DNA of 64,000 nucleotides from Dyella sp. C9 (lineage in GTDB: Bacteria; Pseudomonadota; Gammaproteobacteria; Xanthomonadales; Rhodanobacteraceae), in contig NZ_QIRF01000015.1 in NCBI RefSeq assembly GCF_003332825.1, positions 1 to 64,000 on the forward strand, given 5' to 3'. Position 1 is the stretch's first letter. Each line of letters begins with the position of its first letter. The notes beneath the pieces were generated by a model that saw only the letters and a program-made list of their open reading frames with translations, was not told the origin of the DNA and made no database searches. Below, in pieces: positions 48,026 through 56,995 of the stretch. A program made the position numbers and the translations under genes.

Positions 48026-49948
48026 TCATGCCTCGAGCTGTTCGTAGAGTTCCAGCCACTCGCCTTCCAGCGTCTCCTTTTCGCGGCGAAGCTCGGTCTG
48101 GCGCTGGCCCAGCCGCATCATCTCGGCGGTGGGCCCGTTGTAGGTTTCCGGATCGGCCAGCGTGGCCTCCAGTGTGGCGAGTTCGCCTTCGATGCTGGCC
48201 ACGCGCGTCTCGATCTTCTTCACGCGCTGGCGTGCAGCCTTCTCGTTTTCCCGCTGGGCCGCGTTGCGCCGGCGGCGCTCTTCGGGCGACTCCACCACCG
48301 GCTTGACCTCGGCCTCTTCCTTTTCCTTCTCCTTTTCCTTCTTCCCCTTGCGCGTGGCGGCACCGCGACTGCGCAGCCAGCGCGCGTAGTCGTCAAGGTC
48401 GCCATCGAAGGGCTCGGCGCTGCCATCAGCCACGCGCCAGAAGCTGTCGCAGACCAGGCCAAGCAGGTGGCGGTCATGCGAGACCAGCACCAGGGCGCCA
48501 TCGAACTCGGCCAGCGCATCGGCCAGCGCCTCGCGCATGTCCAGGTCCAGGTGGTTGGTCGGTTCGTCCAGCAGCAGCAGGTTGGGCTTGTCCCAGGCGA
48601 TCAGCGCCAGCGCCAGGCGCGCACGCTCGCCACCCGAAAAGCCGTCCACCGATTCGAACGCGCGGTCGCCGGCGAAATTCCAGCCACCCAGGAAGTCGCG
48701 CAGCACCTGGGCGCCGACACCCGGCGCCTTGTCCTGCAGGTGCTCGAAGGGCGATGCGCCCTCGCGCAGGCTCTCCACCGTGTGTTGGGCGAAGTAGCCG
48801 ATCTTGAGGTCCTTGTGCGCCTTGCGCTCGCCACCGAGCGGCGCCAGCTCGCCCACCAGGGTCTTGACCAAGGTGGACTTGCCCGCGCCGTTGGGGCCGA
48901 GCAGGCCGATGCGCTCGCCGGCTTCGAGGCGGAAACGCACGTCGCGCAGGATCACGGCCTCCGGCTCGTCACCCTGCCCCGGATACCCCGCCACCACTTC
49001 TTCCAGCTGCAGCATGGAATCAGGCAGGCGATCCGGCACGGCGAACTGGAAGCGGAACGGGCGCTCCATGCGCACGGCCTCGGTGCCCGCCAGCTTCTCC
49101 AGGCGCTTCACGCGCGACTGGGCCTGCTTGGCCTTGCTGGCCTTGGCCTTGAACCGATCGACGAAGGACTGCAGGTGTGCGCGTTCGGCCTGCTCGCGCT
49201 CATGCGCGATCTGCTGCTGGCGCAGCTGCTCGGCGCGCAGGCGCTCGAATGCGCTGTAGTTGCCGGTGTAGAGCTTGGCGCCGCCATCGTTGAGGTGCAG
49301 CGTGTGGGTGATCACGCCGTCGAGGAATTCGCGGTCATGCGAAATCACCAGCAACGTGCCCTGGTAGCGGCGCAGCCATTCCTCCAGCCACAGCACGGCA
49401 TCCAGGTCGAGATGGTTGGTCGGCTCGTCGAGCAGCAGCAGCTCGGACGGCGCCATCAGCGCGCGCGCCAGGTTCAGGCGAACACGCCAGCCACCGGAGA
49501 ACTCCTTGACTGGCGTCTCGTGCGTCTCGGCCGCAAAACCAAGCCCATGCAAAAGGCGGCCGGCACGCGCCCGCGCATCGTAGCCATGCAGCTCCTCGAT
49601 GCGGTGGTGCGCCCGCGCCATGGCCTCGGTATCGCCGCGCGCCTGCGCATCCAGCTCGTCGCGCAGCGCCGCGGCCAGTTCCTCGTCGCCGCCCATCACG
49701 TATTCGATGGCGGGATCCGGCAGCGCCGGCGTCTCCTGGGCTACCGAGGCCATGCGCAGCTTGGCCGGCAGGTCCAGGTCGCCCGCATCGGGCTCCACCT
49801 GGCCCTGCAGGGCCGCGAACAGGCTGGACTTGCCGCAGCCATTGCGGCCGACCACGCCAAGGCGCCAGCCGGTCTGGATCACCAGGTCGATGTCGGAGAG
49901 CAGCAGACGGCTGCCGCGGCGTAGGGCGAAGTGGCGAAACGAGATCAT
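48026..49948 (-). CDS. ABC-F family ATPase (YheS-like)
   Basis: A 640-residue soluble protein with two ABC cassettes: Walker A GRNGCGKSS and GPNGAGKST, signatures EFSGGWRVRLNLARAL and GFSGGERARLALALI, and Walker B in LLLLDEPTNHLDLD twice. A basic linker between them and a charged coiled-coil C-terminal extension (KEKEKEKEEAE then about 80 helical residues) fit the YheS/Uup class. ABC-F proteins act on the ribosome rather than as transporters. ATG 49948 is preferred over a TTG two codons earlier. Confidence 0.93.
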   Translation of the reverse strand: MISFRHFALRRGSRLLLSDIDLVIQTGWRLGVVGRNGCGKSSLFAALQGQVEPDAGDLDLPAKLRMASVAQETPALPDPAIEYVMGGDEELAAALRDELDAQARGDTEAMARAHHRIEELHGYDARARAGRLLHGLGFAAETHETPVKEFSGGWRVRLNLARALMAPSELLLLDEPTNHLDLDAVLWLEEWLRRYQGTLLVISHDREFLDGVITHTLHLNDGGAKLYTGNYSAFERLRAEQLRQQQIAHEREQAERAHLQSFVDRFKAKASKAKQAQSRVKRLEKLAGTEAVRMERPFRFQFAVPDRLPDSMLQLEEVVAGYPGQGDEPEAVILRDVRFRLEAGERIGLLGPNGAGKSTLVKTLVGELAPLGGERKAHKDLKIGYFAQHTVESLREGASPFEHLQDKAPGVGAQVLRDFLGGWNFAGDRAFESVDGFSGGERARLALALIAWDKPNLLLLDEPTNHLDLDMREALADALAEFDGALVLVSHDRHLLGLVCDSFWRVADGSAEPFDGDLDDYARWLRSRGAATRKGKKEKEKEKEEAEVKPVVESPEERRRRNAAQRENEKAARQRVKKIETRVASIEGELATLEATLADPETYNGPTAEMMRLGQRQTELRREKETLEGEWLELYEQLEA

Positions 49949-50126
49949 GGGCAAGCCTATCCGGACCGGGCGTCCTGCCGCCCGCAGCCGCCCATGATAG
50001 CGGCCATCGCGACCGGATCGCCCCCGCTAATGCCCACCCCATCGCAATCGGCGCAGGTTCACGTTGGAATAGCCCACCCAGTTCTGCTACAACGGCGCGG
50101 CAACGCCTTGCGCGGAGAGGGGACCC

Positions 50127-50480
50127 GTGAATACGTACGGTATCAGCAAGTTCGGCATCAGCCTGTCCATGATCGTGCTGCTGGCAGCCGGCGCCTGCGC
50201 GCCCGCACCAGCACGCGCCGAAGACGTGCTCATCAATCGCGTGCAGCAGGAAAAGGGCATGGACCTGCCCAGCCGCGGCATGAGCATGAGCCAGGTCGAG
50301 CAGAAGTATGGCGCCCCGCAGCGCAAGCTGACGCCGCGCGGCGGCGACAACAGCAAGCACCCGGTGATCAATCGCTGGGAGTACTCCAATTTCATCGTGT
50401 ACTTCGAGAACAGCCACGTCATCCACAGCGTGCTGAATACGCCAGCGGGCAACAACACCAATCCGTCGTCGGCCAACTGA
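50127..50480 (+). CDS. small secreted protein, unknown
   Basis: A 117-residue protein with a GTG start (GAGAGGGGA just upstream) and a signal sequence (ISLSMIVLLAAGACAPAPARAE); LAAGAC could also act as a lipobox. The mature part, about 80 residues, contains MSMSQVEQKYGAPQRKL and WEYSNFIVYFENSHVIHSVLN, similar in layout to SmpA/BamE-like domains (helix then beta hairpin). Family not firmly recognised. Confidence 0.75.
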   Translation: MNTYGISKFGISLSMIVLLAAGACAPAPARAEDVLINRVQQEKGMDLPSRGMSMSQVEQKYGAPQRKLTPRGGDNSKHPVINRWEYSNFIVYFENSHVIHSVLNTPAGNNTNPSSAN

Positions 50481-50498
50481 TCCACGCCGCCTTCGACC

Positions 50499-50528
50499 GA
50501 CGCGGCCCGTGGCGACGCGGGCCGCGTC
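50499..50528 (+). terminator. hairpin after the small secreted protein gene
   Basis: GACGCGGCCCG pairs with CGGGCCGCGTC, an 11-bp stem with an 8-nt loop, 18 bp after the stop. Only a short TTT follows, so it may be a weak or factor-assisted terminator. Confidence 0.5.
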
Positions 50529-50634
50529 GCCGTTTCCGGCGCCCTTGCGCCGCTTCGACTACACTTCGCAGCCCGCGCGCCCCTGCCCCTGCGGCCGGTG
50601 AGCGCTGTCCCCGCCTGCCTGAGATTTGCCCACG

Positions 50635-51669
50635 ATGACTGACCACAGCCTGCGCCTACCGGCCGAATGGGAGCCGCAATCGGCCGTCTTGATCGCCTGG
50701 CCGCACGCCGACACCGACTGGGCCGAGCGCCTGGCCGAGGTGGAAACCACCTACGTGGCACTGGCCGCGGCGGTAACCCGCTTCCAGCCGCTGATCATCG
50801 TGGTCGCCAGCCACGCGCTGCAGTTGCGCGTGCAGGGCCTGCTCACCGGCGAGGGCGTGGACCTGTCCCAGGTGCGCTTCGTGGAGCTGCCCTATGACGA
50901 CACCTGGCTGCGCGACTCCGGCCCGATCACCCTCAAGACCGACGACGGCCATTTCCAGCTGACCGATTTTCGCTTCACCGGCTGGGGCGGCAAGTTCGGC
51001 GCCGAGCAGGACGACGCGCTGATTGGCGGCCTGGTGGCCGAAGGCGTGTTCGGCAAGGCCGCGCACAAGCGCATCGACTGGGCGCTGGAAGGCGGCGGCA
51101 TCGAGAGCGATGGCGTCGGCACCGTGCTGACCACCTGGCGCTGCCTGGTCCAGCGCCATCCCCAGCAGTCGCGCGAGGAAATGAGCGCCATCCTGAGCGA
51201 CAGCCTGCATGCACGCCGCGTGCTGTGGCTGGACTACGGCTACCTCGAGGGCGACGACACCGACGCCCATATCGACACGCTGGCGCGCTTCGCACCTGGC
51301 GACCGCATCGTCTACCAGGCCTGCGACGACAGCAGCGACCCGCATTTCGACGAACTGCGCCGCATGGGCGAAGAGCTCGCCGCGCTGCGCACGCCCGACG
51401 GCCGCCCCTACCAGCTGTACCCGCTGCCCTGGGCCCGGCCGATCCTCGACGAGGGTCGCCGCCTGGCCGCTTCCTACGCCAATTACCTGATCGTCAACGG
51501 CGCCGTGCTGGTGCCGGCCTATGGCGACAAGGTCGACGACGAGGCGGCCCGCATCATCGGCGAGGCCCATCCGGGCCGCGAAGTCGTGCAGGTGCCGTGT
51601 CGCCCGCTGATCTGGCAGAACGGCAGCCTGCACTGCATCACCATGCAGCTGCCGGCCGGCATCGTCTGA
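50635..51669 (+). CDS. aguA: agmatine deiminase
   Basis: Converts agmatine to N-carbamoylputrescine and ammonia, first step of the agmatine route to putrescine. The 344-residue guanidino-modifying-enzyme protein has MTDHSLRLPAEWEPQSAVLIAWPH, the substrate residues in DDTWLRDSGPIT, ALEGGGIESDG and the nucleophile C334 in NGSLHCITMQ. ATG 50635 matches the family start. aguB follows after 136 bp. Confidence 0.95.
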   Translation: MTDHSLRLPAEWEPQSAVLIAWPHADTDWAERLAEVETTYVALAAAVTRFQPLIIVVASHALQLRVQGLLTGEGVDLSQVRFVELPYDDTWLRDSGPITLKTDDGHFQLTDFRFTGWGGKFGAEQDDALIGGLVAEGVFGKAAHKRIDWALEGGGIESDGVGTVLTTWRCLVQRHPQQSREEMSAILSDSLHARRVLWLDYGYLEGDDTDAHIDTLARFAPGDRIVYQACDDSSDPHFDELRRMGEELAALRTPDGRPYQLYPLPWARPILDEGRRLAASYANYLIVNGAVLVPAYGDKVDDEAARIIGEAHPGREVVQVPCRPLIWQNGSLHCITMQLPAGIV

Positions 51670-51805
51670 GCACGGCTGGAATCCGGCGACCCGACCCACC
51701 ATATAAGGCGCTGAATCGCCCGACGGCCTCTTCAGGGGCCGCGGCGTCGTATCCGTTAGAATTGTCCGCCTGCCTGGCCGGCCATCCCCGATCGAGAGCC
51801 CCACG

Positions 51806-52696
51806 ATGACCCGCAAGACCCTCAAAGTTGCCCTGCTGCAGGAAACCGATCGCGGCAGCCGTGATGCCAACCTCGACGCCATCGAGGCCGGTCTGCGCGA
51901 GGCCGCCGCCCAGGGCGTCGAGCTCGTGCTGCTGCAGGAGCTGCACAACGGTCCGTACTTCTGCCAGCGCGAATCGGTCGATGAGTTCGACCTGGCCGAA
52001 ACCATTCCTGGCCACAGCACGGCACGCATCGGCAAGCTGGCCGAAGAGCTCAAGCTGGTCGTGGTCGCCTCGCTGTTCGAGAAGCGCGCCACCGGCCTGT
52101 ACCACAACACCGCCGTGGTGTTCGATCGTTCGGCCGTCATCGCGGGCAAGTACCGCAAGATGCACATCCCGGACGACCCGGCCTTCTACGAGAAGTTCTA
52201 CTTCACGCCGGGCGACCTGGGCTTCGAGCCGATCGACACCGCGGTCGGCCGCCTCGGCGTGCTGGTGTGCTGGGACCAGTGGTACCCCGAAGCCGCCCGC
52301 CTGATGGCGCTGGCCGGCGCGGACCTGCTGCTGTATCCCACCGCCATCGGCTGGGACCCGAAGGACGAGCAGGCCGAGAAGGACCGCCAGCGCGAAGCCT
52401 GGGTGACCGTGCAGCGCGGCCATGCCGTCGCCAACGGCCTGCCGCTGCTCTCGTGCAACCGCACCGGCTACGAGGCCGACGCCGCCGGCGTGGGCAACGG
52501 CATCCAGTTCTGGGGCACCAGCTTCGTCGCCGGCCCCCAGGGCGAGTTCCTGGCCCAGGCCGGCACCGACGGGCGCGAGCTGCTGGTGGTCGATGTCGAC
52601 ATGGCCCGCAGCGAGCACGTGCGCCGCATCTGGCCGTTCCTGCGCGATCGCCGCATCGACGCCTACCAGGATCTGCTCAAGCGCTTCCGCGACTGA
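51806..52696 (+). CDS. aguB: N-carbamoylputrescine amidase
   Basis: Hydrolyses N-carbamoylputrescine to putrescine, CO2 and ammonia, completing the path begun by AguA. The 296-residue nitrilase-superfamily protein has the triad E45 (LLQELHNGPYFCQ), K118 (KYRKMHIPDDP) and C155 (VLVCWDQWYPE). PDDPAFYEKFYFTPGD is typical for AguB. A TTAGAATTG stretch at about 51754-51762 may be part of its own -10 region. Confidence 0.95.
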   Translation: MTRKTLKVALLQETDRGSRDANLDAIEAGLREAAAQGVELVLLQELHNGPYFCQRESVDEFDLAETIPGHSTARIGKLAEELKLVVVASLFEKRATGLYHNTAVVFDRSAVIAGKYRKMHIPDDPAFYEKFYFTPGDLGFEPIDTAVGRLGVLVCWDQWYPEAARLMALAGADLLLYPTAIGWDPKDEQAEKDRQREAWVTVQRGHAVANGLPLLSCNRTGYEADAAGVGNGIQFWGTSFVAGPQGEFLAQAGTDGRELLVVDVDMARSEHVRRIWPFLRDRRIDAYQDLLKRFRD

Positions 52697-52784
52697 ACCG
52701 CGATCGCCATCGCCGGGGCCACGGCTTGTGCCCCGCCCCGGCCGTACCCATGCTGTGATTTACCCCGCCCGACCGACGCCACGC

Positions 52785-54017
52785 ATGAGCCTTTCCGACA
52801 TCGCCACGCCCCTGCCCTCCGCCTTGCACGACCAGCCGATCGAGCGCGTCACGCGGGACGGGGTGGAATACGTGGTGCTGGGCACGGCCCACGTTTCGCG
52901 CGCCAGCGTCGACGCCGTGCAGGCCCTGCTGGAACTGGAGCCTTTCGACGCCGTCGCGGTGGAGCTGTGCGACAGCCGCGCGCAGGGCATGCGCGATCCG
53001 GACGCCTTCAAGCAGATGGACCTGTTCCAGGTGATCCGCCAGGGCAAGGCCGGCATGGTGGCGGCCAGCCTGGTGCTGTCCTCCTTCCAGAAGCGCCTGG
53101 CCGAGCAGTACGGCATCCAGCCCGGCGCCGAGATGAAGGCCGGCATGGACGGCGCCGAACAGCGCGGCCTGCCGCTGTGGCTGGTGGACCGCGAAGTCGG
53201 CACCACGCTGCGTCGCGCCTGGCACAGCGTGGGCTTCTGGCAGCGTTTCGGCCTGCTCGGCGGCCTGATCGCCAGCGTGTTCGAGCGCCAGGAGATCGAA
53301 GAATCCGAGATCGAAAAGCTCAAGCAGGGCGACATGCTGGAGAGCGCCTTCAGCGAGTTCGCCACCAACTCGGCCCCGCTTTACCGTGCCTTGATCGCCG
53401 AGCGCGACAGCTACATGGCGGCACGCCTGCGCGAACAGGCTGCGCAGGCCGGTTACAGTGAAGGTCGTCGCGTGCTGGTGGTGATCGGCGCGGGCCACCT
53501 GAAGGGCTTGTGCGAACAACTGCGCACGCAGCAGGGTGATCCTTCCGCCGAAACCGCCGTGCTCGCCGCGATGCCGCCGAAGGCGCGCTGGCCGAAGTGG
53601 CTGGCGATTGGCCTGGTGCTGGCGGTGTTCGTGGCGATCGGCTTTGCCTTCCATCGCGACACGTCACTGGGCGCGGCCGCCGTGCGCGACTGGGTGCTGT
53701 ACACCGGCGGCCTGTCGGCGCTCGGCGCGGTCATCGCGGGTGCCCACCCGCTGAGCATCCTGGCGGCCTTCATCGCCGGCCCGATCAAGCCGTTCCGCCC
53801 CGGCATTCCGTCAGGCGGCATCAGTGCGATGGTGGAGGCCTGGGTACGCCGGCCGCGCGTCGCCGACTTCGAGACCCTGCGCGACGACATCGGCCATTGG
53901 CGCGGCTGGTGGAAGAACCGCGTGGCGCGCACCTTGCTCAACTTCTTCCTGGTGAGCTTTGGCACCATCATTGGCGAATACACCGCCGGCATCCATATCT
54001 TCAAGAGCCTGTTCTGA
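52785..54017 (+). CDS. TraB/PrgY-family membrane protein
   Basis: A 410-residue protein. The N-terminal part (20-245) shows TraB-domain motifs: VVLGTAHVSRASVDAV, VAVELCDSRAQG, and VVIGAGHLKGLCEQL. The C-terminal part has about four hydrophobic segments (WLAIGLVLAVFVAIGFAF, WVLYTGGLSALGAVIAGAHPLSILAAFIAGPI, LLNFFLVSFGTIIGEYTAG). The family includes PrgY, which limits pheromone activity in enterococci, and is thought to hold metal-dependent hydrolase-like folds. The substrate here is unknown. ATG 52785. Confidence 0.85.
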   Translation: MSLSDIATPLPSALHDQPIERVTRDGVEYVVLGTAHVSRASVDAVQALLELEPFDAVAVELCDSRAQGMRDPDAFKQMDLFQVIRQGKAGMVAASLVLSSFQKRLAEQYGIQPGAEMKAGMDGAEQRGLPLWLVDREVGTTLRRAWHSVGFWQRFGLLGGLIASVFERQEIEESEIEKLKQGDMLESAFSEFATNSAPLYRALIAERDSYMAARLREQAAQAGYSEGRRVLVVIGAGHLKGLCEQLRTQQGDPSAETAVLAAMPPKARWPKWLAIGLVLAVFVAIGFAFHRDTSLGAAAVRDWVLYTGGLSALGAVIAGAHPLSILAAFIAGPIKPFRPGIPSGGISAMVEAWVRRPRVADFETLRDDIGHWRGWWKNRVARTLLNFFLVSFGTIIGEYTAGIHIFKSLF

Positions 54018-54147
54018 TCGCCGGAGCCGCATCGCGGTGAGGTGAACCGGTCGCCTGGGTGATGCGCAAAGCAACGCGGCCTTATTCCTGCACGAGCGGG
54101 GCTCGAATGTCCTCGCGGCGATCAGGAACGCACGGCGGCGGCCACCA

Positions 54148-55278
54148 TCACCGCGCACGCAGCGACTGGTCGAGCACATCCAGCAACTGCTCATTGCTGT
54201 CGAGGCCGTGCTCCCAGTACATCACGCCACCCAATCCCCGGGCCTTGATGAAGGCCGCCTTCGCGCGCAACGATTGCGGGTCCTCGTAGCTGACGAAGGT
54301 GCGCGTGGCGGCATTCCACAGATAGGGTGCCTGCGCCTTTTCGTCCCAATGGCGCACATAACCGTTCTTGTCGATGTAGCTGGCCACCAGTTCGTGCCAT
54401 GACGGATCGCCGGCGTACTTGGCGTATTTCTGCTGCAGGCCGTCGTGCGCCGCATCGACGCCGGTGAACGCGCGCCCGTAGAACGCCACGCCGAGATTGA
54501 GCTTCTTCGCCGGCACACCCGCCGCGAGGAACTGATCCACCGCCTTGTCGCCCGCACGATCGTCCGCCGGTGCCAGCGCCGACAAGTGCAGGCCGGCATG
54601 ATGCCCGGTGGTCGCGGTAAGGCTGTTGTGGAAGTCGTAGGTCATCAGGTTGATCCAGTCGAGCGAACGCGAGGCACGCAACAGTTCGATGCCCGCGACG
54701 AACTCGCCATCGGCGGCGGCAATGCTGAGGTAGTAGTGGCGACTGCCATGGGCCGCACCCAGCTTGTCCAGCCGGGCGCGCAAGGCTTCAAGCATCAGGC
54801 TGAAGTTGCGCTTGTCTTCCGGTCGATGACTGATGCCCGCACCCGGCAGGGTCGGATACTCCCAATCGATGTCGACACCGTCGACATCATGCTGCTCCAC
54901 CAGCGAGGCCACGCTGTCGGCCATGCGCTGGCGCGTGGCCCCGGTCAGGGCCACGTCCGAAAAATAGTCGGCACCCCAGCCACCGATCGACACGATGATC
55001 TTGAGCTCAGGATTGGCCTTGCGCAGCGCGACGAGTGCCGCCAGCGAATCGCCGGCGCGCGGACTGGAAAAGAACACCTCGCCATCGGGCTTGACCCGGG
55101 CAAAGGCGTAATTGATCACGTCAAGCTTGCCGGGACTGACATGAGGCATCGGCGATGCGTCGGCCACATAGCCGACGATGCGGTAATTTGCCGCGGGGCC
55201 CGCCGCCCATGCCGGCAGCGCGCAAAGCACCAGCGCCAGACCCAACATCCATCCGCGAAGCGCGGCCTTCCATTGCAT
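54148..55278 (-). CDS. exported GH18 chitinase-like glycoside hydrolase
   Basis: A 376-residue protein with a signal peptide (MQWKAALRGWMLGLALVLCALPAWA). The GH18 catalytic motif DGVDIDWEYP places the acid at E140; KIIVSIGGWG and LDWINLMTYDFHN are the other strand motifs. It has no carbohydrate-binding module. Likely action is on chitin or GlcNAc polymers outside the cytoplasm. Earlier in-frame starts at 55314 or 55383 would add up to 35 residues before the signal peptide. Convergent with the TraB gene. Confidence 0.9.
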   Translation of the reverse strand: MQWKAALRGWMLGLALVLCALPAWAAGPAANYRIVGYVADASPMPHVSPGKLDVINYAFARVKPDGEVFFSSPRAGDSLAALVALRKANPELKIIVSIGGWGADYFSDVALTGATRQRMADSVASLVEQHDVDGVDIDWEYPTLPGAGISHRPEDKRNFSLMLEALRARLDKLGAAHGSRHYYLSIAAADGEFVAGIELLRASRSLDWINLMTYDFHNSLTATTGHHAGLHLSALAPADDRAGDKAVDQFLAAGVPAKKLNLGVAFYGRAFTGVDAAHDGLQQKYAKYAGDPSWHELVASYIDKNGYVRHWDEKAQAPYLWNAATRTFVSYEDPQSLRAKAAFIKARGLGGVMYWEHGLDSNEQLLDVLDQSLRAR

Positions 55279-55485
55279 ATTCCGCTTCGAATTGCCTGCG
55301 CCCATGCCGTGCATCCCCAGCCCTGATGAACCGATGATCGGTATTGATCGGCCGCGCAAAACAGCTGCCCAGCAAGCTCGCACTGATACAAATCAGTGGC
55401 TTGCGACATGTTGTCCAGCCGTGAAAGCAACGACTATACTCTCGCGACTTTCACATGTATCAGCGGAATCGTGGGGACGATCCTG

Positions 55486-55809
55486 ATGACTCGAATGCAA
55501 CTGCTTGGCCTGACCGTGGCCGCAGCTCTCTTGGCCACTGCCAGCGTGCATGCCGAGGGCGACAAGGCCGCTGGACGAAAGTTGATCTACACCTGCAACG
55601 GCTGCCACGGTATCCCGGGCTATGCCAACGCCTACCCGAACTATCCGGTGCCGCGCATTGCAGGCCAGAACGAGCAGTACATCGTCAACGCGCTGCATGA
55701 GTACAAGAATGGCGAGCGCAAGCACCCGACGATGACGGCACAGGCGCAAAGCCTGTCCGACAAGGACATCGACGACGTCGCTGCCTATCTCTCCAGCCTC
55801 GCCAAGTAA
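55486..55809 (+). CDS. monohaem cytochrome c (first of pair)
   Basis: A 107-residue periplasmic c-type cytochrome: signal peptide MTRMQLLGLTVAAALLATASVHA, haem motif CNGCH near residue 36, and an axial Met candidate in HPTMTAQAQSLSD. It resembles one half of a cytochrome c4. The next cytochrome gene starts 18 bp later and has the same architecture, so the two probably form an electron-transfer pair or heterodimer. Confidence 0.9.
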   Translation: MTRMQLLGLTVAAALLATASVHAEGDKAAGRKLIYTCNGCHGIPGYANAYPNYPVPRIAGQNEQYIVNALHEYKNGERKHPTMTAQAQSLSDKDIDDVAAYLSSLAK

Positions 55810-55827
55810 GCCAAGGACACGATCCGC

Positions 55828-56181
55828 ATGAAACGTGCTCTGACCCTGCTTTCATTCGGCGCCGTCCTGGCGTTCGCTTCCACCCAGCTGCTGGCCGCCG
55901 GCAACGCGGAGAACGGCAAGCAGAAGGCCGCCGCCTGCTTCGCCTGCCACGGCGCCGATGGCAATGCCGTGGATCCGCAGTATCCGCGCCTGGCCGGCCA
56001 GTACGACATGTACATCCAGCAGGCCCTGCACGAGTACAAGACCGGCCAGCGCGACAACGCCATCATGAAAGGCTTCGTAGCCACGCTGTCCGACCAGGAC
56101 ATCCAGGACGTCGCCGCCTACTTCTCCAGCCTGCCGACCAAGCTCGATACCCTGCAAGGTCATATCCAGGGCGACAAGTAA
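55828..56181 (+). CDS. monohaem cytochrome c (second of pair)
   Basis: A 117-residue periplasmic cytochrome: signal MKRALTLLSFGAVLAFASTQLLA, haem motif CFACHGADGNAVDPQYPRLAGQ, and likely axial Met in NAIMKGFVATLSDQDIQDVAAYFSSL. Class I cytochrome c (c553/c4-like). Shares the YIQQALHEYK-type stretch with its upstream partner (YIVNALHEYK), so the pair arose by duplication. A terminator follows. Confidence 0.92.
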   Translation: MKRALTLLSFGAVLAFASTQLLAAGNAENGKQKAAACFACHGADGNAVDPQYPRLAGQYDMYIQQALHEYKTGQRDNAIMKGFVATLSDQDIQDVAAYFSSLPTKLDTLQGHIQGDK

Positions 56182-56201
56182 GCGCCACACCCGTCAAATG
56201 G

Positions 56202-56230
56202 AAAAGGCCCGCATGATGCGGGCCTTTTTT
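56202..56230. terminator. bidirectional terminator between cytochrome and nfuA
   Basis: Stem AAAAGGCCCGCA / TGCGGGCCTTTT with a 3-nt loop, A-tract on the left and T-tract on the right. It serves the cytochrome operon from the left and nfuA from the right. Confidence 0.93.
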
Positions 56231-56251
56231 GTTGCGTGCGCAGCGATCGCC

Positions 56252-56860
56252 TCAGCCCAGTGCGGACTGGCCTTCCTTCTTGCGGTAGTACGGATTGCTG
56301 CCGCCGCTGTGGTCGGTAGCGTCACGCACTTCGGTAATTTCCGGCACGCGCTCGCGCAGGGTCTTCTCCACGCCGTGTTTGAGCGTCACGTCCACCATGC
56401 CGCAGCCGTGGCAGCCGCCACCGAACTGGAGCAGCACCACGCCATTGGCATCCACTTCCAGCAGGCTTACCCGGCCACCGTGCGAGGCGATCTTGGGATT
56501 GACCTCGGCCTCGAGCACGTAGCGCACGCGCTCGACCAGGCCAGCCTCCTGCCCGGGGATTTCGCCCTTGATGCGCGGCGCGCGGATGTTCAGCTGCCCA
56601 CCCGTGGCGTTGGGCTCGAAGTCGATGCTGGCGCCCTCCAGCCACGGCGCGCTGTCGCCATCGACGTGGAACTCGAAGCCTTCGCACACCACCGTCCATT
56701 CCTGCCCGGTCAGCTCCTCCGGCTCCACGAACTCCAACTCGCAGTTGGCCGCCGCGGTACCCGGTGCCGTCACGCGCAGGCGGATGCCCAACCCATCGAT
56801 GCCCTGCTGGGAAAGCAGCCGCAGGAAGTGCCGCTGCGCGCGTTCTGAAATATCAATCAT
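56252..56860 (-). CDS. nfuA: Fe/S biogenesis protein NfuA
   Basis: Carrier that delivers 4Fe-4S clusters to apo-enzymes. The 202-residue protein has an N-terminal A-type-like domain (MIDISERAQRHFLRLLSQQG) and a C-terminal Nfu domain with the cluster motif C-x-x-C in GGGCHGCGMVDVTLKHG. Length fits (E. coli 191). The two aconitases in this window are typical clients (established knowledge for NfuA in other bacteria). Confidence 0.95.
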   Translation of the reverse strand: MIDISERAQRHFLRLLSQQGIDGLGIRLRVTAPGTAAANCELEFVEPEELTGQEWTVVCEGFEFHVDGDSAPWLEGASIDFEPNATGGQLNIRAPRIKGEIPGQEAGLVERVRYVLEAEVNPKIASHGGRVSLLEVDANGVVLLQFGGGCHGCGMVDVTLKHGVEKTLRERVPEITEVRDATDHSGGSNPYYRKKEGQSALG

Positions 56861-56902
56861 GTCTACTCCAACACGACCCGGATAGGTCCGGGTTAATCAG
56901 CA

Positions 56903-56914
56903 CCATTTTAGTCC
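56903..56914 (-). promoter_or_regulatory. possible IscR-like half-site upstream of nfuA
   Basis: On the minus strand GGACTAAAATGG, about 45 bp before the nfuA ATG. GACTAAAAT resembles one side of type-1 IscR sites. The other half is not clear, so this is weak. Confidence 0.25.
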
Positions 56915-56995
56915 TATTTCGTGTTCACCGCTCGCTTTGACTTTTGACCGCCAAGCTTCGACGCTTCGCACCTTTCTCTGCATGGAGCGACCGCC

